Made by a program: the position numbers and the translations under genes. From positions 372,001 to 436,000 of the forward strand of contig NZ_JABFBC010000002.1 in the NCBI RefSeq assembly GCF_013093415.1: a stretch of DNA of 64,000 bases, in the 5' to 3' direction. The number at the start of each line of letters is the position of its first letter. Positions within the stretch are counted from its first letter, which is position 1. The stretch comes from Halovulum dunhuangense (GTDB lineage: Bacteria; Pseudomonadota; Alphaproteobacteria; Rhodobacterales; Rhodobacteraceae). This document shows, piece after piece, positions 39,397 to 49,345 of this stretch. Below the pieces are notes generated by a model that worked only from the letters and a program-made list of their open reading frames with translations, had not been told where the DNA came from and searched no databases.

Positions 39397-42300
39397 TCAG
39401 AATTCCTCGACATGGGCAACGCCTGGCACATGCTTGATGGCGCCGCGGATCTGCGGCGTGACCGGGTAGCGGTCGGGCAGCGTCACCTCCACCTCGCCGG
39501 GCAGGTCGGGCGACATCAGCACCAGGTTCACCGGCCCCGCGCCCCGCGCGCGCGCCGCCGCCGCCTCCATCAGCCGCGTCGCAACCGAAGGAATGGCGGC
39601 AGCATCGTTGAGAAAGATGCGCAGCCCTGCTGGCGCCGCGCCCGCGACCGCGTCATCGACCGACTGCACCCCGCGTGCGAGCAGCTTCATCTGGTCGCTC
39701 TCCAGCGTCGCCTCGACCGTCAGCACCACGTTGGTGCCCGGCTCCAGCAGGTCGCGCGCGGCCTCCAGCGTGTCCGAGAACACCGTGACCTCGTAAAGCC
39801 CGGTCGGGTCCGACAGCTGGACAAAGGCGAAGCGGTTGCCGCGGGCCGACTTGCGCTCCTGCCGGGCGGCGACGGCGCCGGCGATCTTGGCGGCCTGCGG
39901 GCCGGATTTCACCTTTTCCGACAACTCGGCCAGGGTCAGCACGCGCTGCCGCTTGAGCGGCCCGAGGTAGTCGTCCAGCGGATGGCCAGACAGGTAGAAC
40001 CCCACCGCCTGGTGCTCCTGGCCCAGGCGCTCGGTGGGCAGCCAGTCCTCCGGCTCGGAAAGACGCGGCACCGGCAATTCCGAGCCGCCGTCCCCGAACA
40101 TCGAGATCTGCGCCGAGGCGCGGTCCTCGTGCGCCGCGGCCGAGAAGGCCACCAGCCGGTCGAGGTTCTCGAACATCTTGCGGCGGTTCGCGTCGAGCCC
40201 GTCGAAGGCGCCGGCCCGCGCCAGCATCTCGAGCGGGCGCTTGCCCACGCGCTTCAGATCCACCCGCCGGGCAAAGTCGAAGATGTCGCGGAACCGCCCA
40301 CCCTCCTGGCGCGCGGCGGTGATCAGGCGCATCGCCTCGACGCCCACGTTCTTCAGCGCGCCCAGCGCATAGACGATCCGCCCCTCGCTGACCGAGAATG
40401 TCGCCTCGGACCGGTTCACGCAGGGCGGGATCATCTCGATGCCGAGCCGGTCCACCTCCTGCTTGTAGACGTTCAGCTTGTCGGTCAGGTGGATATCGCA
40501 GTTCATCACCGCGGCCATGAACTCGACCGGGTAATTCGCCTTCAGCCAGGCCGTCTGGTAGCTGACCACCGCATAGGCGGCGGCGTGGGACTTGTTGAAA
40601 CCGTAATTGGCGAACTTGTCGAGAAGGTTCCAGACCTCCAGCGCCTTGGCCTCGTCGACGCCGTTCGCCTTCGCGCCGTCCAGGAACTTGGGGCGCTCGG
40701 CGTCCATCGCCTCCTGGATCTTCTTGCCCATCGCGCGCCGCAGCATGTCGGCGCCGCCAAGGGAGTAGCCCGCCATCTTGCGGGCGATCTCCATCACCTG
40801 CTCCTGGTAGACGATGATGCCCTGCGTCTCGTCGAGGATGCCGTCGATCAGCGGATGGATCGACTCGCGCTCCTCCAGCCCGTTCTTCACGCGGCAGAAC
40901 TTGGGGATGTTCTCCATCGGGCCGGGGCGATAAAGGGCCACCAGCGCGATGATGTCCTCGATGCAGTCGGGCTTCATCTGCCGCAGGGCATCCTTCATGC
41001 CCGAGCTTTCCACCTGGAACACCGCGACCGTCTCGGCCCGCGCATAGACCTCGTAGGTCTTCGCGTCGTCCAGCGGGATCGCCCCGATATCCACCTCTAT
41101 GCCGCGCGGCTTCAGCAGGTCCAGCGCGTTCTGGATCACCGTCAGCGTCTTGAGGCCGAGGAAGTCGAACTTCACAAGCCCCGCCTGCTCAACCCATTTC
41201 ATGTTGAACTGGGTGGCCGGCATGTCCGAGCGCGGATCCTTGTAGAGCGGCACAAGCTCCACCAGCGGCCGGTCGCCGATCACCACGCCCGCGGCATGGG
41301 TCGAGGCGTTCCTGAGCAGCCCCTCGACCTTTTCGGCATAGTCGAGCATCCGGCCCACCACCTCCTCGCGGCGGGCCTCCTCGCGCAGGCGCGGCTCGTC
41401 GGTCAGCGCCTTGCCGATCGAGACGGGCTTCACCCCCTCGACCGGGATCAGCTTCGAGAGCCGGTCCACCTGGCCATAGGGCATCTGCAGCACGCGGCCC
41501 ACGTCGCGCACCGCGGCCTTGGACAGCAGCGCGCCGAAGGTGATGATCTGCGCCACCCGGTCGCGGCCGTATTTCTCCTGGACGTAATGGATGACCTCCT
41601 CGCGGCGGTCCATGCAGAAGTCGATGTCGAAATCCGGCATCGAGATGCGCTCGGGGTTCAGGAAGCGCTCGAACAGCAGCGAATAGCGCAGCGGGTCCAG
41701 GTCGGTGATGGTCAGCGCATAGGCGACAAGGCTGCCCGCCCCCGACCCGCGGCCCGGCCCGACCGGGATGTCGTGCTCCTTCGCCCACTTGATGAAATCG
41801 GCGACGATCAGGAAATAGCCGGGAAAGCCCATCCCCTCGATGATGCCCAGCTCGAACTCGAGCCGCTTCTCGTACTCCTCGACGGGCGCCGCGTGGGGGA
41901 TGACCGCAAGCCGCGCCTTCAGCCCCTCGACCGCCTGCCGGCGCAACTCGTCCACCTCGTTCTCGGCAAAGCGCGGCAGGATCGGATCGCGCGTCCGGGC
42001 GCGATAGGCGCAGCGCCGGGCGATCTCGACGGTGTTCGCGACGGCCTCGGGCAGGTCGTCGAACAGCTTCACCATCTCGTCCTGCGACTTGAAATGGTGC
42101 TGGTCGGTCAGCTTCCGGCGCGGCGCGGTCTGGTCGACATAGGCCCCCTCGGCAATGCAGATCAGCGCATCATGGGCCTCGTACATCGAAGGCTCGGCGA
42201 AATGCACGTCGTTGGTGGCGACCAGCGGCAGGTCGAGCGCGTAGGCCAGCTCCACCATGCCCGGCTCGGTCGCGGTCTCCAGCGGCGTGCGCCGCGCGCC

Positions 42301-42849
42301 ACCCTCGGGATGGCGCTGGATCTCGACATAGAGCCGGTCGCCGTAGATCCCGGCCAACCGCTCCAGCAGGGCGCGCGCGGCAGGCCCCTGGCCGGCTGCG
42401 ATCGGGGTGCCGAGCGGCCCCTCGGCGCCGCCCGTGAGGCAGATCAGCCCCTCGGCATTGGCCGCCAGGTCCTCCAGCGTCACATGCGGCGGCAGGTCTC
42501 CGCTGCCCAGGTAGTAGCGGCTGGTCAGCTTCATCAGGTTCATGTAGCCCGCCTCGTCCTGCGCCAGCAGGACGACAGGGCGGGGTTTGGGGAACTCGTT
42601 GGGGCGTGCGGCGGGCCCGGCCGTCTCGCTCAGGACCGGCATCTGGCAGCCGATGATCGGCTGTATGCCCGCCTTGGCCGCCGCCTCGGAAAACTCCAGC
42701 GCCGCGAACAGGTTGCCGCTGTCGGTCACCGCGACGGCGGGCATCTGCGCCTTCGCCGCCAAGGCCGGCAGCGCCTTGACCTGGATCGCCCCTTCCAGAA
42801 GCGAATAGGCGGAATGAACGCGAAGATGGATGAATCGTGGTTCGGACAT
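39397..42849 (-). CDS. dnaE: DNA polymerase III subunit alpha
   Basis: Catalytic subunit of the replicative polymerase. The 1150 residues start [20 protein letters not shown], the PHP domain signature of DnaE1; error-prone DnaE2 begins differently. Other hallmarks are [16 protein letters not shown] (about residue 361), the catalytic [13 protein letters not shown] (about 402-414), [20 protein letters not shown] and a C-terminal OB-fold region. The start at 42849 is chosen by the conserved N-terminus. Divergent from xdhA across a 256-bp gap that contains repeat copy 3. Confidence 0.98.
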   Translation of the reverse strand: MSEPRFIHLRVHSAYSLLEGAIQVKALPALAAKAQMPAVAVTDSGNLFAALEFSEAAAKAGIQPIIGCQMPVLSETAGPAARPNEFPKPRPVVLLAQDEAGYMNLMKLTSRYYLGSGDLPPHVTLEDLAANAEGLICLTGGAEGPLGTPIAAGQGPAARALLERLAGIYGDRLYVEIQRHPEGGARRTPLETATEPGMVELAYALDLPLVATNDVHFAEPSMYEAHDALICIAEGAYVDQTAPRRKLTDQHHFKSQDEMVKLFDDLPEAVANTVEIARRCAYRARTRDPILPRFAENEVDELRRQAVEGLKARLAVIPHAAPVEEYEKRLEFELGIIEGMGFPGYFLIVADFIKWAKEHDIPVGPGRGSGAGSLVAYALTITDLDPLRYSLLFERFLNPERISMPDFDIDFCMDRREEVIHYVQEKYGRDRVAQIITFGALLSKAAVRDVGRVLQMPYGQVDRLSKLIPVEGVKPVSIGKALTDEPRLREEARREEVVGRMLDYAEKVEGLLRNASTHAAGVVIGDRPLVELVPLYKDPRSDMPATQFNMKWVEQAGLVKFDFLGLKTLTVIQNALDLLKPRGIEVDIGAIPLDDAKTYEVYARAETVAVFQVESSGMKDALRQMKPDCIEDIIALVALYRPGPMENIPKFCRVKNGLEERESIHPLIDGILDETQGIIVYQEQVMEIARKMAGYSLGGADMLRRAMGKKIQEAMDAERPKFLDGAKANGVDEAKALEVWNLLDKFANYGFNKSHAAAYAVVSYQTAWLKANYPVEFMAAVMNCDIHLTDKLNVYKQEVDRLGIEMIPPCVNRSEATFSVSEGRIVYALGALKNVGVEAMRLITAARQEGGRFRDIFDFARRVDLKRVGKRPLEMLARAGAFDGLDANRRKMFENLDRLVAFSAAAHEDRASAQISMFGDGGSELPVPRLSEPEDWLPTERLGQEHQAVGFYLSGHPLDDYLGPLKRQRVLTLAELSEKVKSGPQAAKIAGAVAARQERKSARGNRFAFVQLSDPTGLYEVTVFSDTLEAARDLLEPGTNVVLTVEATLESDQMKLLARGVQSVDDAVAGAAPAGLRIFLNDAAAIPSVATRLMEAAAARARGAGPVNLVLMSPDLPGEVEVTLPDRYPVTPQIRGAIKHVPGVAHVEEF

Positions 42850-42898
42850 GCCCCGATCCAGACGCCGCCGCGCCCCCCAAGTCAAGCCCGCCCCCCAG

Positions 42899-42933
42899 GC
42901 CTTCCACTTTCTTCAAATATCCCCGCCGGAGGC
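42899..42933 (-). repeat. interspersed 35-bp repeat, copy 3
   Basis: Minus-strand copy identical to copy 1 over all 35 bases. Its upstream flank CGCCGGATG, together with TCCGGCG in the repeat, forms a 7-bp hairpin (CGCCGGA-TGCC-TCCGGCG) that is shared with copy 4. It lies in the dnaE-xdhA intergenic region. Confidence 0.85.
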
Positions 42934-43007
42934 ATCCGGCGCTGGCCATGCGGACAGCCCCCGGGCGGTTCAGGGAAGGCTTGCCAAACGGCCCGATCCA
43001 CGCTTTT

Positions 43008-43028
43008 CTACCAATTGGTCAAAACCGC
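43008..43028. promoter_or_regulatory. palindromic operator candidate upstream of xdhA
   Basis: ACCAATTGGT (43010-43019) is a perfect 10-bp palindrome and overlaps GGTCAAAACC (43017-43026), a second GGT/ACC dyad. GGT-N-ACC half-sites of this kind are typical of GntR-family (FadR/PdhR-like) repressors. It lies about 80 bp before xdhA. No regulator gene is nearby, so this is a low-confidence proposal. Confidence 0.3.
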
Positions 43029-43105
43029 CGTGTGCCCGGCTTTACGCCGCATCGGGCCGCGCACGCAGACAGGCGGAACGGCAGAGAAGGCGGCGGGTTG
43101 TCCGA

Positions 43106-44509
43106 ATGGAAATCGCGTTTCTTCTGAACGGAGAAACCGTGCGCGAAAGGGTCATGGACCCCACGCGCACCCTGCTCGACTGGCTGCGCGAGACGCGCCG
43201 CCTGTCCGGCACGAAGGAAGGTTGCAACGAAGGCGACTGCGGCGCCTGCACGGTCACCGTCTCGGCGCTGGAGAACGGCCAGCTCGTCCACCGGGCGCTG
43301 AACGCCTGCATCCTGTTCCTGCCCCAGTTGCACGGCAAGGCGGTGCGCACGGTCGAGGGCATCGCCGCACCCGACGGGGCGCTGCACCCGGTCCAGCAGG
43401 CGATGGTAGAACATCACGGTTCGCAATGCGGCTTCTGCACGCCGGGGGTGGTGATGTCGCTCTATACCGCGCATCGCGACGGGCGGCGGGATTTCGACGA
43501 CGTGCTGGCCGGCAACCTGTGCCGCTGCACGGGCTATGCCCCGATCATCCGCGCGGCCGACGCCGCGGCAGAAGCGCCGCGGCCGGCCTGGGAGAAGGAC
43601 GAGACCGCGGCACTCGCGGCGCTCGGCCAACGTGGCGATCTCCAGGGCGGGCAGGCGTATCTGCCCGACGATCTCGACGCCTTTGCCGCCTGGTACGAAG
43701 CGCACCCCGAGGCGACGCTCGTCGCGGGGGCGACCGATGTCGGGCTGTGGGTCACCAAGCAGCTGCGCACCCTCGCGCCTGTCGCCTTCCTCCACCGGCT
43801 GGAAGCGCTGCAGCGGATCGAGACGGATGCCGCGGGCATCACGATCGGCGCGGGCGTCACCCTGTCGCGGCTGCGCGGCGTCATGGCCGCGCGACACCCG
43901 GATTTCGCCGAGCTGATCCGCCGCTACGGATCGGTGCAGGTCAGGAACGCCGCCACCATCGGCGGCAACATCGCGAACGGCTCGCCCATCGGGGACGGCC
44001 CACCGGCGCTGATCGCGCAGGGCGCAAGCCTGACGCTGCGGCGCGGCGCCGAACGGCGGACGCTTCCGCTGGAGGATTTCTTCCTCGACTACGGGAAACA
44101 GGACCGGCGGCCGGGCGAGTTCGTCGAAAGCATCCACATCCCGGCCCAGCCCGACCGGCTGCGCTGCTACAAGCTGTCCAAGCGCTTCGACCAGGACATC
44201 TCGGCCGTGTGCGGCTGCTTCAGCATCACGATCGAGGACGGCCATGTGAACGCGGCGCGCATCGCCTTCGGCGGCATGGCGGGCATCCCGAAACGGGCGG
44301 CCCATGTCGAGGCGGCGCTTGTCGGACACCCCTGGGAGGAAGCGACGGTGCGTTCCGCGCAGGGCGCCTTCGCGCTCGATTTCACGCCCTTGTCCGACAT
44401 GCGCGCCTCGGCGGGCTACAGGCTGAGGGCCGCGCAGAACATGCTTTTGCGCGCGTATCATGAGGATCGTGGCACGCGGACCCGGCTGGTCGGGCGGGGG
44501 GCGGCATGA
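43106..44509 (+). CDS. xdhA: xanthine dehydrogenase small subunit
   Basis: Iron-sulfur and FAD subunit that passes electrons from the molybdenum site to NAD+ during oxidation of hypoxanthine and xanthine to urate. The 467 residues show a plant-type [2Fe-2S] cluster (Cys40, 45, 48, 68 in [13 protein letters not shown] and the following segment), a second cluster (CGFCTPG and CRCTGY; Cys108, 111, 139, 141), an FAD-binding domain with [11 protein letters not shown] and [17 protein letters not shown], and the CO-dehydrogenase flavoprotein C-domain. ATG 43106 gives the standard MEIAFLLNG start; its ribosome-binding site is weak. First gene of an eight-gene operon. Confidence 0.96.
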   Translation: MEIAFLLNGETVRERVMDPTRTLLDWLRETRRLSGTKEGCNEGDCGACTVTVSALENGQLVHRALNACILFLPQLHGKAVRTVEGIAAPDGALHPVQQAMVEHHGSQCGFCTPGVVMSLYTAHRDGRRDFDDVLAGNLCRCTGYAPIIRAADAAAEAPRPAWEKDETAALAALGQRGDLQGGQAYLPDDLDAFAAWYEAHPEATLVAGATDVGLWVTKQLRTLAPVAFLHRLEALQRIETDAAGITIGAGVTLSRLRGVMAARHPDFAELIRRYGSVQVRNAATIGGNIANGSPIGDGPPALIAQGASLTLRRGAERRTLPLEDFFLDYGKQDRRPGEFVESIHIPAQPDRLRCYKLSKRFDQDISAVCGCFSITIEDGHVNAARIAFGGMAGIPKRAAHVEAALVGHPWEEATVRSAQGAFALDFTPLSDMRASAGYRLRAAQNMLLRAYHEDRGTRTRLVGRGAA

Positions 44510-46848
44510 GCGTCCATCGCCCCACGGCGCACGACAGCGCCACGCTCCATGTCACGGGGGCCGCGCGCTACACCGACGACCTGCCGGTGCCGGTCGATAC
44601 CGTCCACCTGGCCTTCGGCACCTCGCCGCAGGCCAACGGAACGCTGCGCGGCATGGACCTGTCGGCGGTCCGCACCGCGCCCGGCGTGATCGACGTGCTG
44701 ACGGCCGCGGACCTGCCGCACGAGAACGACGTCTCGCCCTCGCCCTGGCCCGAGCCGCTGCTGGCGACGGACCGGGTGCATTACCTGGGCCAGCCGGTGT
44801 TCCTGGTGGTGGCGGAAAGCCATCTTGCGGCGCGCAAGGCCGCGCGCCTCGCCCGGTTCGAGATCGACGCGGACACCCCGGTCCTGACCATCGAGGACGC
44901 GCTGGCAGCAAGCCGCGAATTCGAACCGCCGGTCACCCATGAGCGCGGCGACCCGGACCCCGCCATCGCCACCGCCCCGCACCGGATCGAGGGGACGATC
45001 GCGATGGGCGGGCAGGAGCATTTCTACCTCGAGGGGCAGGCGGCGCTCGCCCTGCCCGGCGAGGGCGGCGAGATCCATGTCGTAAGTTCGACCCAGCACC
45101 CCACGGAAATCCAGCACAAGGTGGCCCATGCGCTGGGCGTGCCTTACGCCGCGGTCCGGTCCGAGGTGCGGCGCATGGGCGGCGGCTTTGGCGGCAAGGA
45201 AAGCCAGGGCAACGCGCTGGCGGTGGCCTGCGCCGTGGTCGCGCACAGGCTCAAACGGCCGGCCCGGATGCGCTACGACCGCGACGACGATTTCATCATC
45301 ACCGGCAAGCGCCACGATTTCCGCATCGACTATCGCGCGGGGGTGGACGACGAGGGCCGCATCCTCGGGATCGAGTTCCGCCAGTATTGCCGGGGCGGCT
45401 GGTCGCAGGACCTGACCCTGCCGGTGGCCGACCGGGCGATGCTGCATGCCGACAACGCCTACTGGCTGCCCAAGGTGCGGATCGTGTCGCACCGCCTGAT
45501 CACCAACACCCAGAGCGCGACCGCCTTTCGCGGCTTTGGCGGGCCGCAGGGGATGCTGGGGATCGAGCGGGTGATGGACCACATCGCCCATGCGCTGGGC
45601 CGCGATCCGCTGGAGGTGCGGCGCGTCAATTTCTATGCGGATGCGCCGGTGGCGGCGCCGGATGCCTCCGGCGGGGATATTTCGGGAAAGTGGAAGGCGG
45701 GGCAGCTGACCCCCTACCACATGCCCGTGACCGACTGCATCGTGAACGCGCTGGTGGACCGGCTGGCGGAGCGTTCCGACTACGCGGCGCGGCGCGCGGC
45801 AATCGAGGCGTGGAACCGCGCGAGCCCGGTGCTCAAGCGCGGCATCGCGCTGAGCCCGGTCAAGTTCGGGATATCCTTCACGCTGACGCATCTGAACCAG
45901 GCGGGCGCGCTGGTGCATGTCTATTCCGACGGCTCGATCCACCTGAACCATGGCGGGACAGAGATGGGCCAGGGGCTGAACACCAAGGTCGCGCAGGTCG
46001 CGGCCGAGGTGTTTGCCCGGCCGCTTGGCAGCGTGAAGATCACCGCGACCGACACGACGAAGGTGCCCAACACATCGGCCACCGCCGCCTCTTCGGGGTC
46101 GGATCTGAACGGCATGGCCTGCAAGGCCGCCTGCGAGACGATCCGCGACCGGCTGGCCGATTTCGCGGCGCGCCACTGGCAGGCGGAGCGGGCCGAGATC
46201 CGCTTCGTCCCCGAGGGGGTGGACCTGGGCAGCCGCGTGCTGCCCTTCGAGGAGGTGGTGGCGGCGGCTTATGCGAACCGGGTGTCGCTGTCCTCGACCG
46301 GTTTCTACGCGACGCCCGACATCGTCTGGGACCGCCGCGCCGGGCGTGGACGCCCGTTCTACTACTTCGCCTACGGCGCGGCGGTGACCGAGGTGACCAT
46401 CGACACGCTGACCGGCGAGTACCGCATCGACCGCGCCGACATCCTGCATGACTGTGGAAAGTCGCTGAACCCGGCCATCGACATCGGCCAGATCGAGGGC
46501 GGCTATGTGCAGGGCGCGGGCTGGCTGACCACCGAGGAACTGGTCTGGGACGACAAGGGGCGGCTCAGGACGCACGCGCCGTCGACCTACAAGATCCCGG
46601 CCTGCGGCGATCGTCCGCGCGTCTTCAACGTGGAGCTTTGGGACGGCGAGAACCGGGAGCAGACGATCTACCGATCCAAGGCGGTGGGCGAGCCGCCCTT
46701 CATGCTGGGGATCTCGGCGCTGATGGCGCTGTCGCATGCGGTGGCGCAATGCGGCGACGGCAGTCTCTATCCGTCGCTCGACGCCCCTGCCACGCCGGAG
46801 CGGATCCTGCGCGCGGTGGATGCCCAGCGCGGGCGGGCCTGGGAATGA
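44506..46848 (+). CDS. xdhB: xanthine dehydrogenase molybdopterin-binding subunit
   Basis: Catalytic subunit carrying the molybdenum cofactor. The 780 residues include [75 protein letters not shown], and near the C-terminus [15 protein letters not shown], which carries the catalytic Glu. The start overlaps xdhA as ATGA. Between NFYADAP and LTPYHMP it contains a 35-bp dispersed repeat read in frame (codons 387-398), giving [12 protein letters not shown]. This segment is longer than in XdhB proteins as I remember them. The frame stays open and all motifs are present, so the enzyme is probably functional. Confidence 0.95.
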   Translation: MSVHRPTAHDSATLHVTGAARYTDDLPVPVDTVHLAFGTSPQANGTLRGMDLSAVRTAPGVIDVLTAADLPHENDVSPSPWPEPLLATDRVHYLGQPVFLVVAESHLAARKAARLARFEIDADTPVLTIEDALAASREFEPPVTHERGDPDPAIATAPHRIEGTIAMGGQEHFYLEGQAALALPGEGGEIHVVSSTQHPTEIQHKVAHALGVPYAAVRSEVRRMGGGFGGKESQGNALAVACAVVAHRLKRPARMRYDRDDDFIITGKRHDFRIDYRAGVDDEGRILGIEFRQYCRGGWSQDLTLPVADRAMLHADNAYWLPKVRIVSHRLITNTQSATAFRGFGGPQGMLGIERVMDHIAHALGRDPLEVRRVNFYADAPVAAPDASGGDISGKWKAGQLTPYHMPVTDCIVNALVDRLAERSDYAARRAAIEAWNRASPVLKRGIALSPVKFGISFTLTHLNQAGALVHVYSDGSIHLNHGGTEMGQGLNTKVAQVAAEVFARPLGSVKITATDTTKVPNTSATAASSGSDLNGMACKAACETIRDRLADFAARHWQAERAEIRFVPEGVDLGSRVLPFEEVVAAAYANRVSLSSTGFYATPDIVWDRRAGRGRPFYYFAYGAAVTEVTIDTLTGEYRIDRADILHDCGKSLNPAIDIGQIEGGYVQGAGWLTTEELVWDDKGRLRTHAPSTYKIPACGDRPRVFNVELWDGENREQTIYRSKAVGEPPFMLGISALMALSHAVAQCGDGSLYPSLDAPATPERILRAVDAQRGRAWE
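45664..45698 (+). repeat. interspersed 35-bp repeat, copy 4, in frame inside xdhB
   Basis: Same ends as copy 1 (GCCTCCGGCGGGGATATTT and AAAGTGGAAGGC) with CGGG instead of GAAG in the centre (3 mismatches in 35). It begins exactly on codon 387 of xdhB and reads through as coding. It shares the upstream GCGCCGGAT flank with copy 3, giving 28 identical bases on that side. Confidence 0.85.
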
Positions 46849-47813
46849 GCCTCGACCGGCGGGAACTTGCGGATGCGGTCGCGCGCCATGGCACGCTCGC
46901 GCGGGTCGTGGTGGCCGAGCACGCCGGATCGGCCCCGCGCGAGACGGGAGCGTCGATGCTGGTCTGGCCCGACGGCATCGCGGGCACGATCGGGGGCGGC
47001 GCGCTGGAACATGATGCCATCCTGCGCGCGCGCGGACTTCTGGCCGCGGGCGCGCCCTTTGCCCGCAGGTTGCAGCGCTATCCGCTGGGCCCGGCGCTGG
47101 GACAATGCTGCGGCGGCGCGGTGAGCCTGCTGATCGAGCGTATCGGTCCGGAGGAACTGGCGGCAATCCCGGCCGAGGGCGTGTTCGCGCGGCCCGTCGC
47201 GCCCGGTCCCGCGGCAGAGCCGCCGCTTGCCGTGGCCCGCATGCTGCGCGCGGCGCGCGCCGGGCTGGGGGCGCGGCCTGCGCTGGTGGGCGACTGGTTC
47301 CTTGAAACCGCGGGCGCGCCGCGGACCCCGGTCTGGATCTGGGGCGCCGGCCATGTCGGGCGGGCCCTGGTCGGCGCGACGGACGGGCTGCCCTTGGCGG
47401 TGACCTGGGTGGACGAGGCACGCGCGCGGTTTCCCGACACGGTCCCGCCCCATGCCGACATGCTGGTGGCGGCGCGGATGCCGGATGCGGCGGCGCTTGC
47501 GCCCGGGGATGCGCGGCACCTGGTGCTGACCTATTCCCACGCGCTCGACCTGGAGATCTGCCACAGGATCCTGTCGCGGCCCTTCGGGTCGCTGGGGCTG
47601 ATCGGGTCGGAGACCAAGAAGGCGCGGTTCCTGAAGCGGCTGGGCGAGCTGGGCCATCCGCCGGAGCGGCTGGCGCAGCTTGTCTGCCCGATCGGTGATC
47701 CCGGCCTCGGCAAGGAGCCGCAGGCCATTGCGATCGGCGTGATCCATGCGCTACTGAGGGAGCGCAGCGCCGCCGGTGAGAGCGGCATCACCGACAGGGG
47801 GCATGGGACGTGA
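46845..47813 (+). CDS. xdhC: xanthine dehydrogenase accessory protein XdhC
   Basis: Chaperone that binds molybdenum cofactor, promotes its sulfuration and inserts it into XdhB. The 322 residues show the N-terminal XdhC domain (VVVAEHAGSAPRETGASMLV, GTIGGGALEHDAI, LGQCCGGAVSLLIE) and a C-terminal Rossmann-like domain (VWIWGAGHVGRALVGA, FGSLGLIGSETKKARFLKRL, CPIGDPGLGKEPQAIAI). The cysteine pair in LGQCCGG is characteristic. ATG 46845 overlaps the xdhB stop as ATGA; its stop overlaps the ABC ATPase start as GTGA. Confidence 0.95.
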   Translation: MSLDRRELADAVARHGTLARVVVAEHAGSAPRETGASMLVWPDGIAGTIGGGALEHDAILRARGLLAAGAPFARRLQRYPLGPALGQCCGGAVSLLIERIGPEELAAIPAEGVFARPVAPGPAAEPPLAVARMLRAARAGLGARPALVGDWFLETAGAPRTPVWIWGAGHVGRALVGATDGLPLAVTWVDEARARFPDTVPPHADMLVAARMPDAAALAPGDARHLVLTYSHALDLEICHRILSRPFGSLGLIGSETKKARFLKRLGELGHPPERLAQLVCPIGDPGLGKEPQAIAIGVIHALLRERSAAGESGITDRGHGT

Positions 47814-49345
47814 GCGCGCTTCTCTCGATCCGCGGTCTGACCAAGGCCTATCCGGGCGTGCTGGCCAATTCCGACATCTCCTTCGAGGTCGCCCGCGGCG
47901 AGATCCATGCGCTTCTGGGCGAGAACGGCGCAGGCAAGTCCACGCTGGTCAAGGCGATCTACGGGCTGGTCACGCCGGACCGGGGAGAGATGTATATCGA
48001 CGGCACCCTCTACGAGCCGCGCGGCCCGCAGGCGGCGCGCGCCGCGGGCGTGTCGATGGTCTTCCAGCACTTCTCCCTGTTCGAGGCGCTGAGCGTGGCC
48101 GAGAACGTGGCACTCGGCATGGCGGACCCGCCGCGGCGGGCAGAGCTTGTGCGCAAGATCCGCGACGTGGCCAATGCCTATGGCCTGCCGCTCGACCCCG
48201 AGCGCCTGGTGGGGGACCTGTCGGTGGGCGAGCGGCAGCGCGTCGAGATCGTGCGCTGCCTGCTGCAGAACCCGCGCATCCTGATCATGGACGAGCCGAC
48301 ATCCGTTCTGACCCCGCAGGAGGCGACGACGCTGTTCGCCACGCTGCGCAAGCTGGCCACCGAGGGGGTCGCGATCCTCTACATCTCGCACAAGCTGGAG
48401 GAGATCCGCGCGCTGTGCGACAGGGCGACGATCCTGCGCTCGGGGCGGGTGGTGGGCGAATGCCGCCCCGCCGAGAAATCGGCGCGCCAGCTGGCAGAGA
48501 TGATGATCGGGCTGGAACTCGTGCGGCCCCTGCCCCGCCTGTTCACGCCGGGCCCGACCCTGCTGGAGCTGCGCGGCCTGTCGGTGCCGACCGCGCATCC
48601 CTTCGGCACCAGCCTGAAGAACCTGAGCATCAGCCTGCGCGAAGGCGAAGTGCTGGGCATCGCCGGGGTCGCGGGCAACGGCCAGGAAGAGCTGATGCGC
48701 GTCCTTGACGGAGAGACACGCGTGCCTGCCGGAACGCTGTTCCTGGAGGGCGAGGATATCGGGCGCGCGGGGCCGAACCGTCGGCGGAAGCTGGGGCTTC
48801 TGTCGGCCCCGGAGGAACGGCTGGGCCATGCCGCGGCGGGCGAATTGAGCCTGTCGGAAAACGCCTACCTTACCGGGCGGCGGCGGCAGCTGCTGGACTA
48901 TCGCGGTTTCATAAAGCGCGGGTCCACCGACAATTTCGCCCGCGCCATCGTGTCGAAATTCGACGTGCGCACACCGGGCATCGCCACCAAGGCGCGTGCG
49001 CTCTCGGGTGGAAACCTGCAGAAGTTCGTGATCGGGCGCGAAATCCTGCAACGGCCACGGGTGCTGGTGGTCAACCAGCCGACCTGGGGGGTCGATGCCC
49101 ATGCCGCGGCCACCATCCGAACCGCGCTGCGCGACCTGGCCGCGAATGGCACCGGGGTACTGGTGATCAGCCAGGACTTGGACGAGTTGCTGGAGATCTC
49201 GGACAGCTTCGCCGTGCTGTTCCATGGCCGGCTGTCGGCGCCGCAGCGCACCGGATCGCTGACGCTGGAGGAAATCGGCCTGATGATGGGCGGCGCCGGG
49301 ATGGGGGCGGATGACGCGCAGGAGGTGGCCCATGCTGGCGCTTGA
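47810..49345 (+). CDS. nucleoside-type ABC transporter, double ATPase subunit
   Basis: ATP-binding protein of a BMP-family nucleoside importer. Two fused ABC domains make up 511 residues, as in the sugar/nucleoside (CUT2-like) class. Domain 1 has Walker A GENGAGKST (37-45), LSVGERQRVEI and Walker B ILIMDEPTSVL. Domain 2 has the degenerate loop GIAGVAGNGQEEL and signature LSGGNLQKFVIGREI. The start is GTG 47810, overlapping xdhC by 4 nt. Its position between xdhC and the permeases suggests that xanthine, hypoxanthine or purine nucleosides are imported for Xdh. Confidence 0.93.
   Translation: MSALLSIRGLTKAYPGVLANSDISFEVARGEIHALLGENGAGKSTLVKAIYGLVTPDRGEMYIDGTLYEPRGPQAARAAGVSMVFQHFSLFEALSVAENVALGMADPPRRAELVRKIRDVANAYGLPLDPERLVGDLSVGERQRVEIVRCLLQNPRILIMDEPTSVLTPQEATTLFATLRKLATEGVAILYISHKLEEIRALCDRATILRSGRVVGECRPAEKSARQLAEMMIGLELVRPLPRLFTPGPTLLELRGLSVPTAHPFGTSLKNLSISLREGEVLGIAGVAGNGQEELMRVLDGETRVPAGTLFLEGEDIGRAGPNRRRKLGLLSAPEERLGHAAAGELSLSENAYLTGRRRQLLDYRGFIKRGSTDNFARAIVSKFDVRTPGIATKARALSGGNLQKFVIGREILQRPRVLVVNQPTWGVDAHAAATIRTALRDLAANGTGVLVISQDLDELLEISDSFAVLFHGRLSAPQRTGSLTLEEIGLMMGGAGMGADDAQEVAHAGA

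Noticed and set aside
39412-44463. A 1683-codon open frame on the plus strand opposite dnaE
   Set aside because: It runs antisense to dnaE, a clear gene, and then out of frame through the intergenic region and xdhA. Long antisense frames are expected at this GC content, and its translation is low-complexity with no motifs.
36918-45698. The 35-bp repeats as a degenerate CRISPR array
   Set aside because: Copies are kilobases apart, in both orientations, and one is inside a gene; there are no regular spacers and no cas genes.
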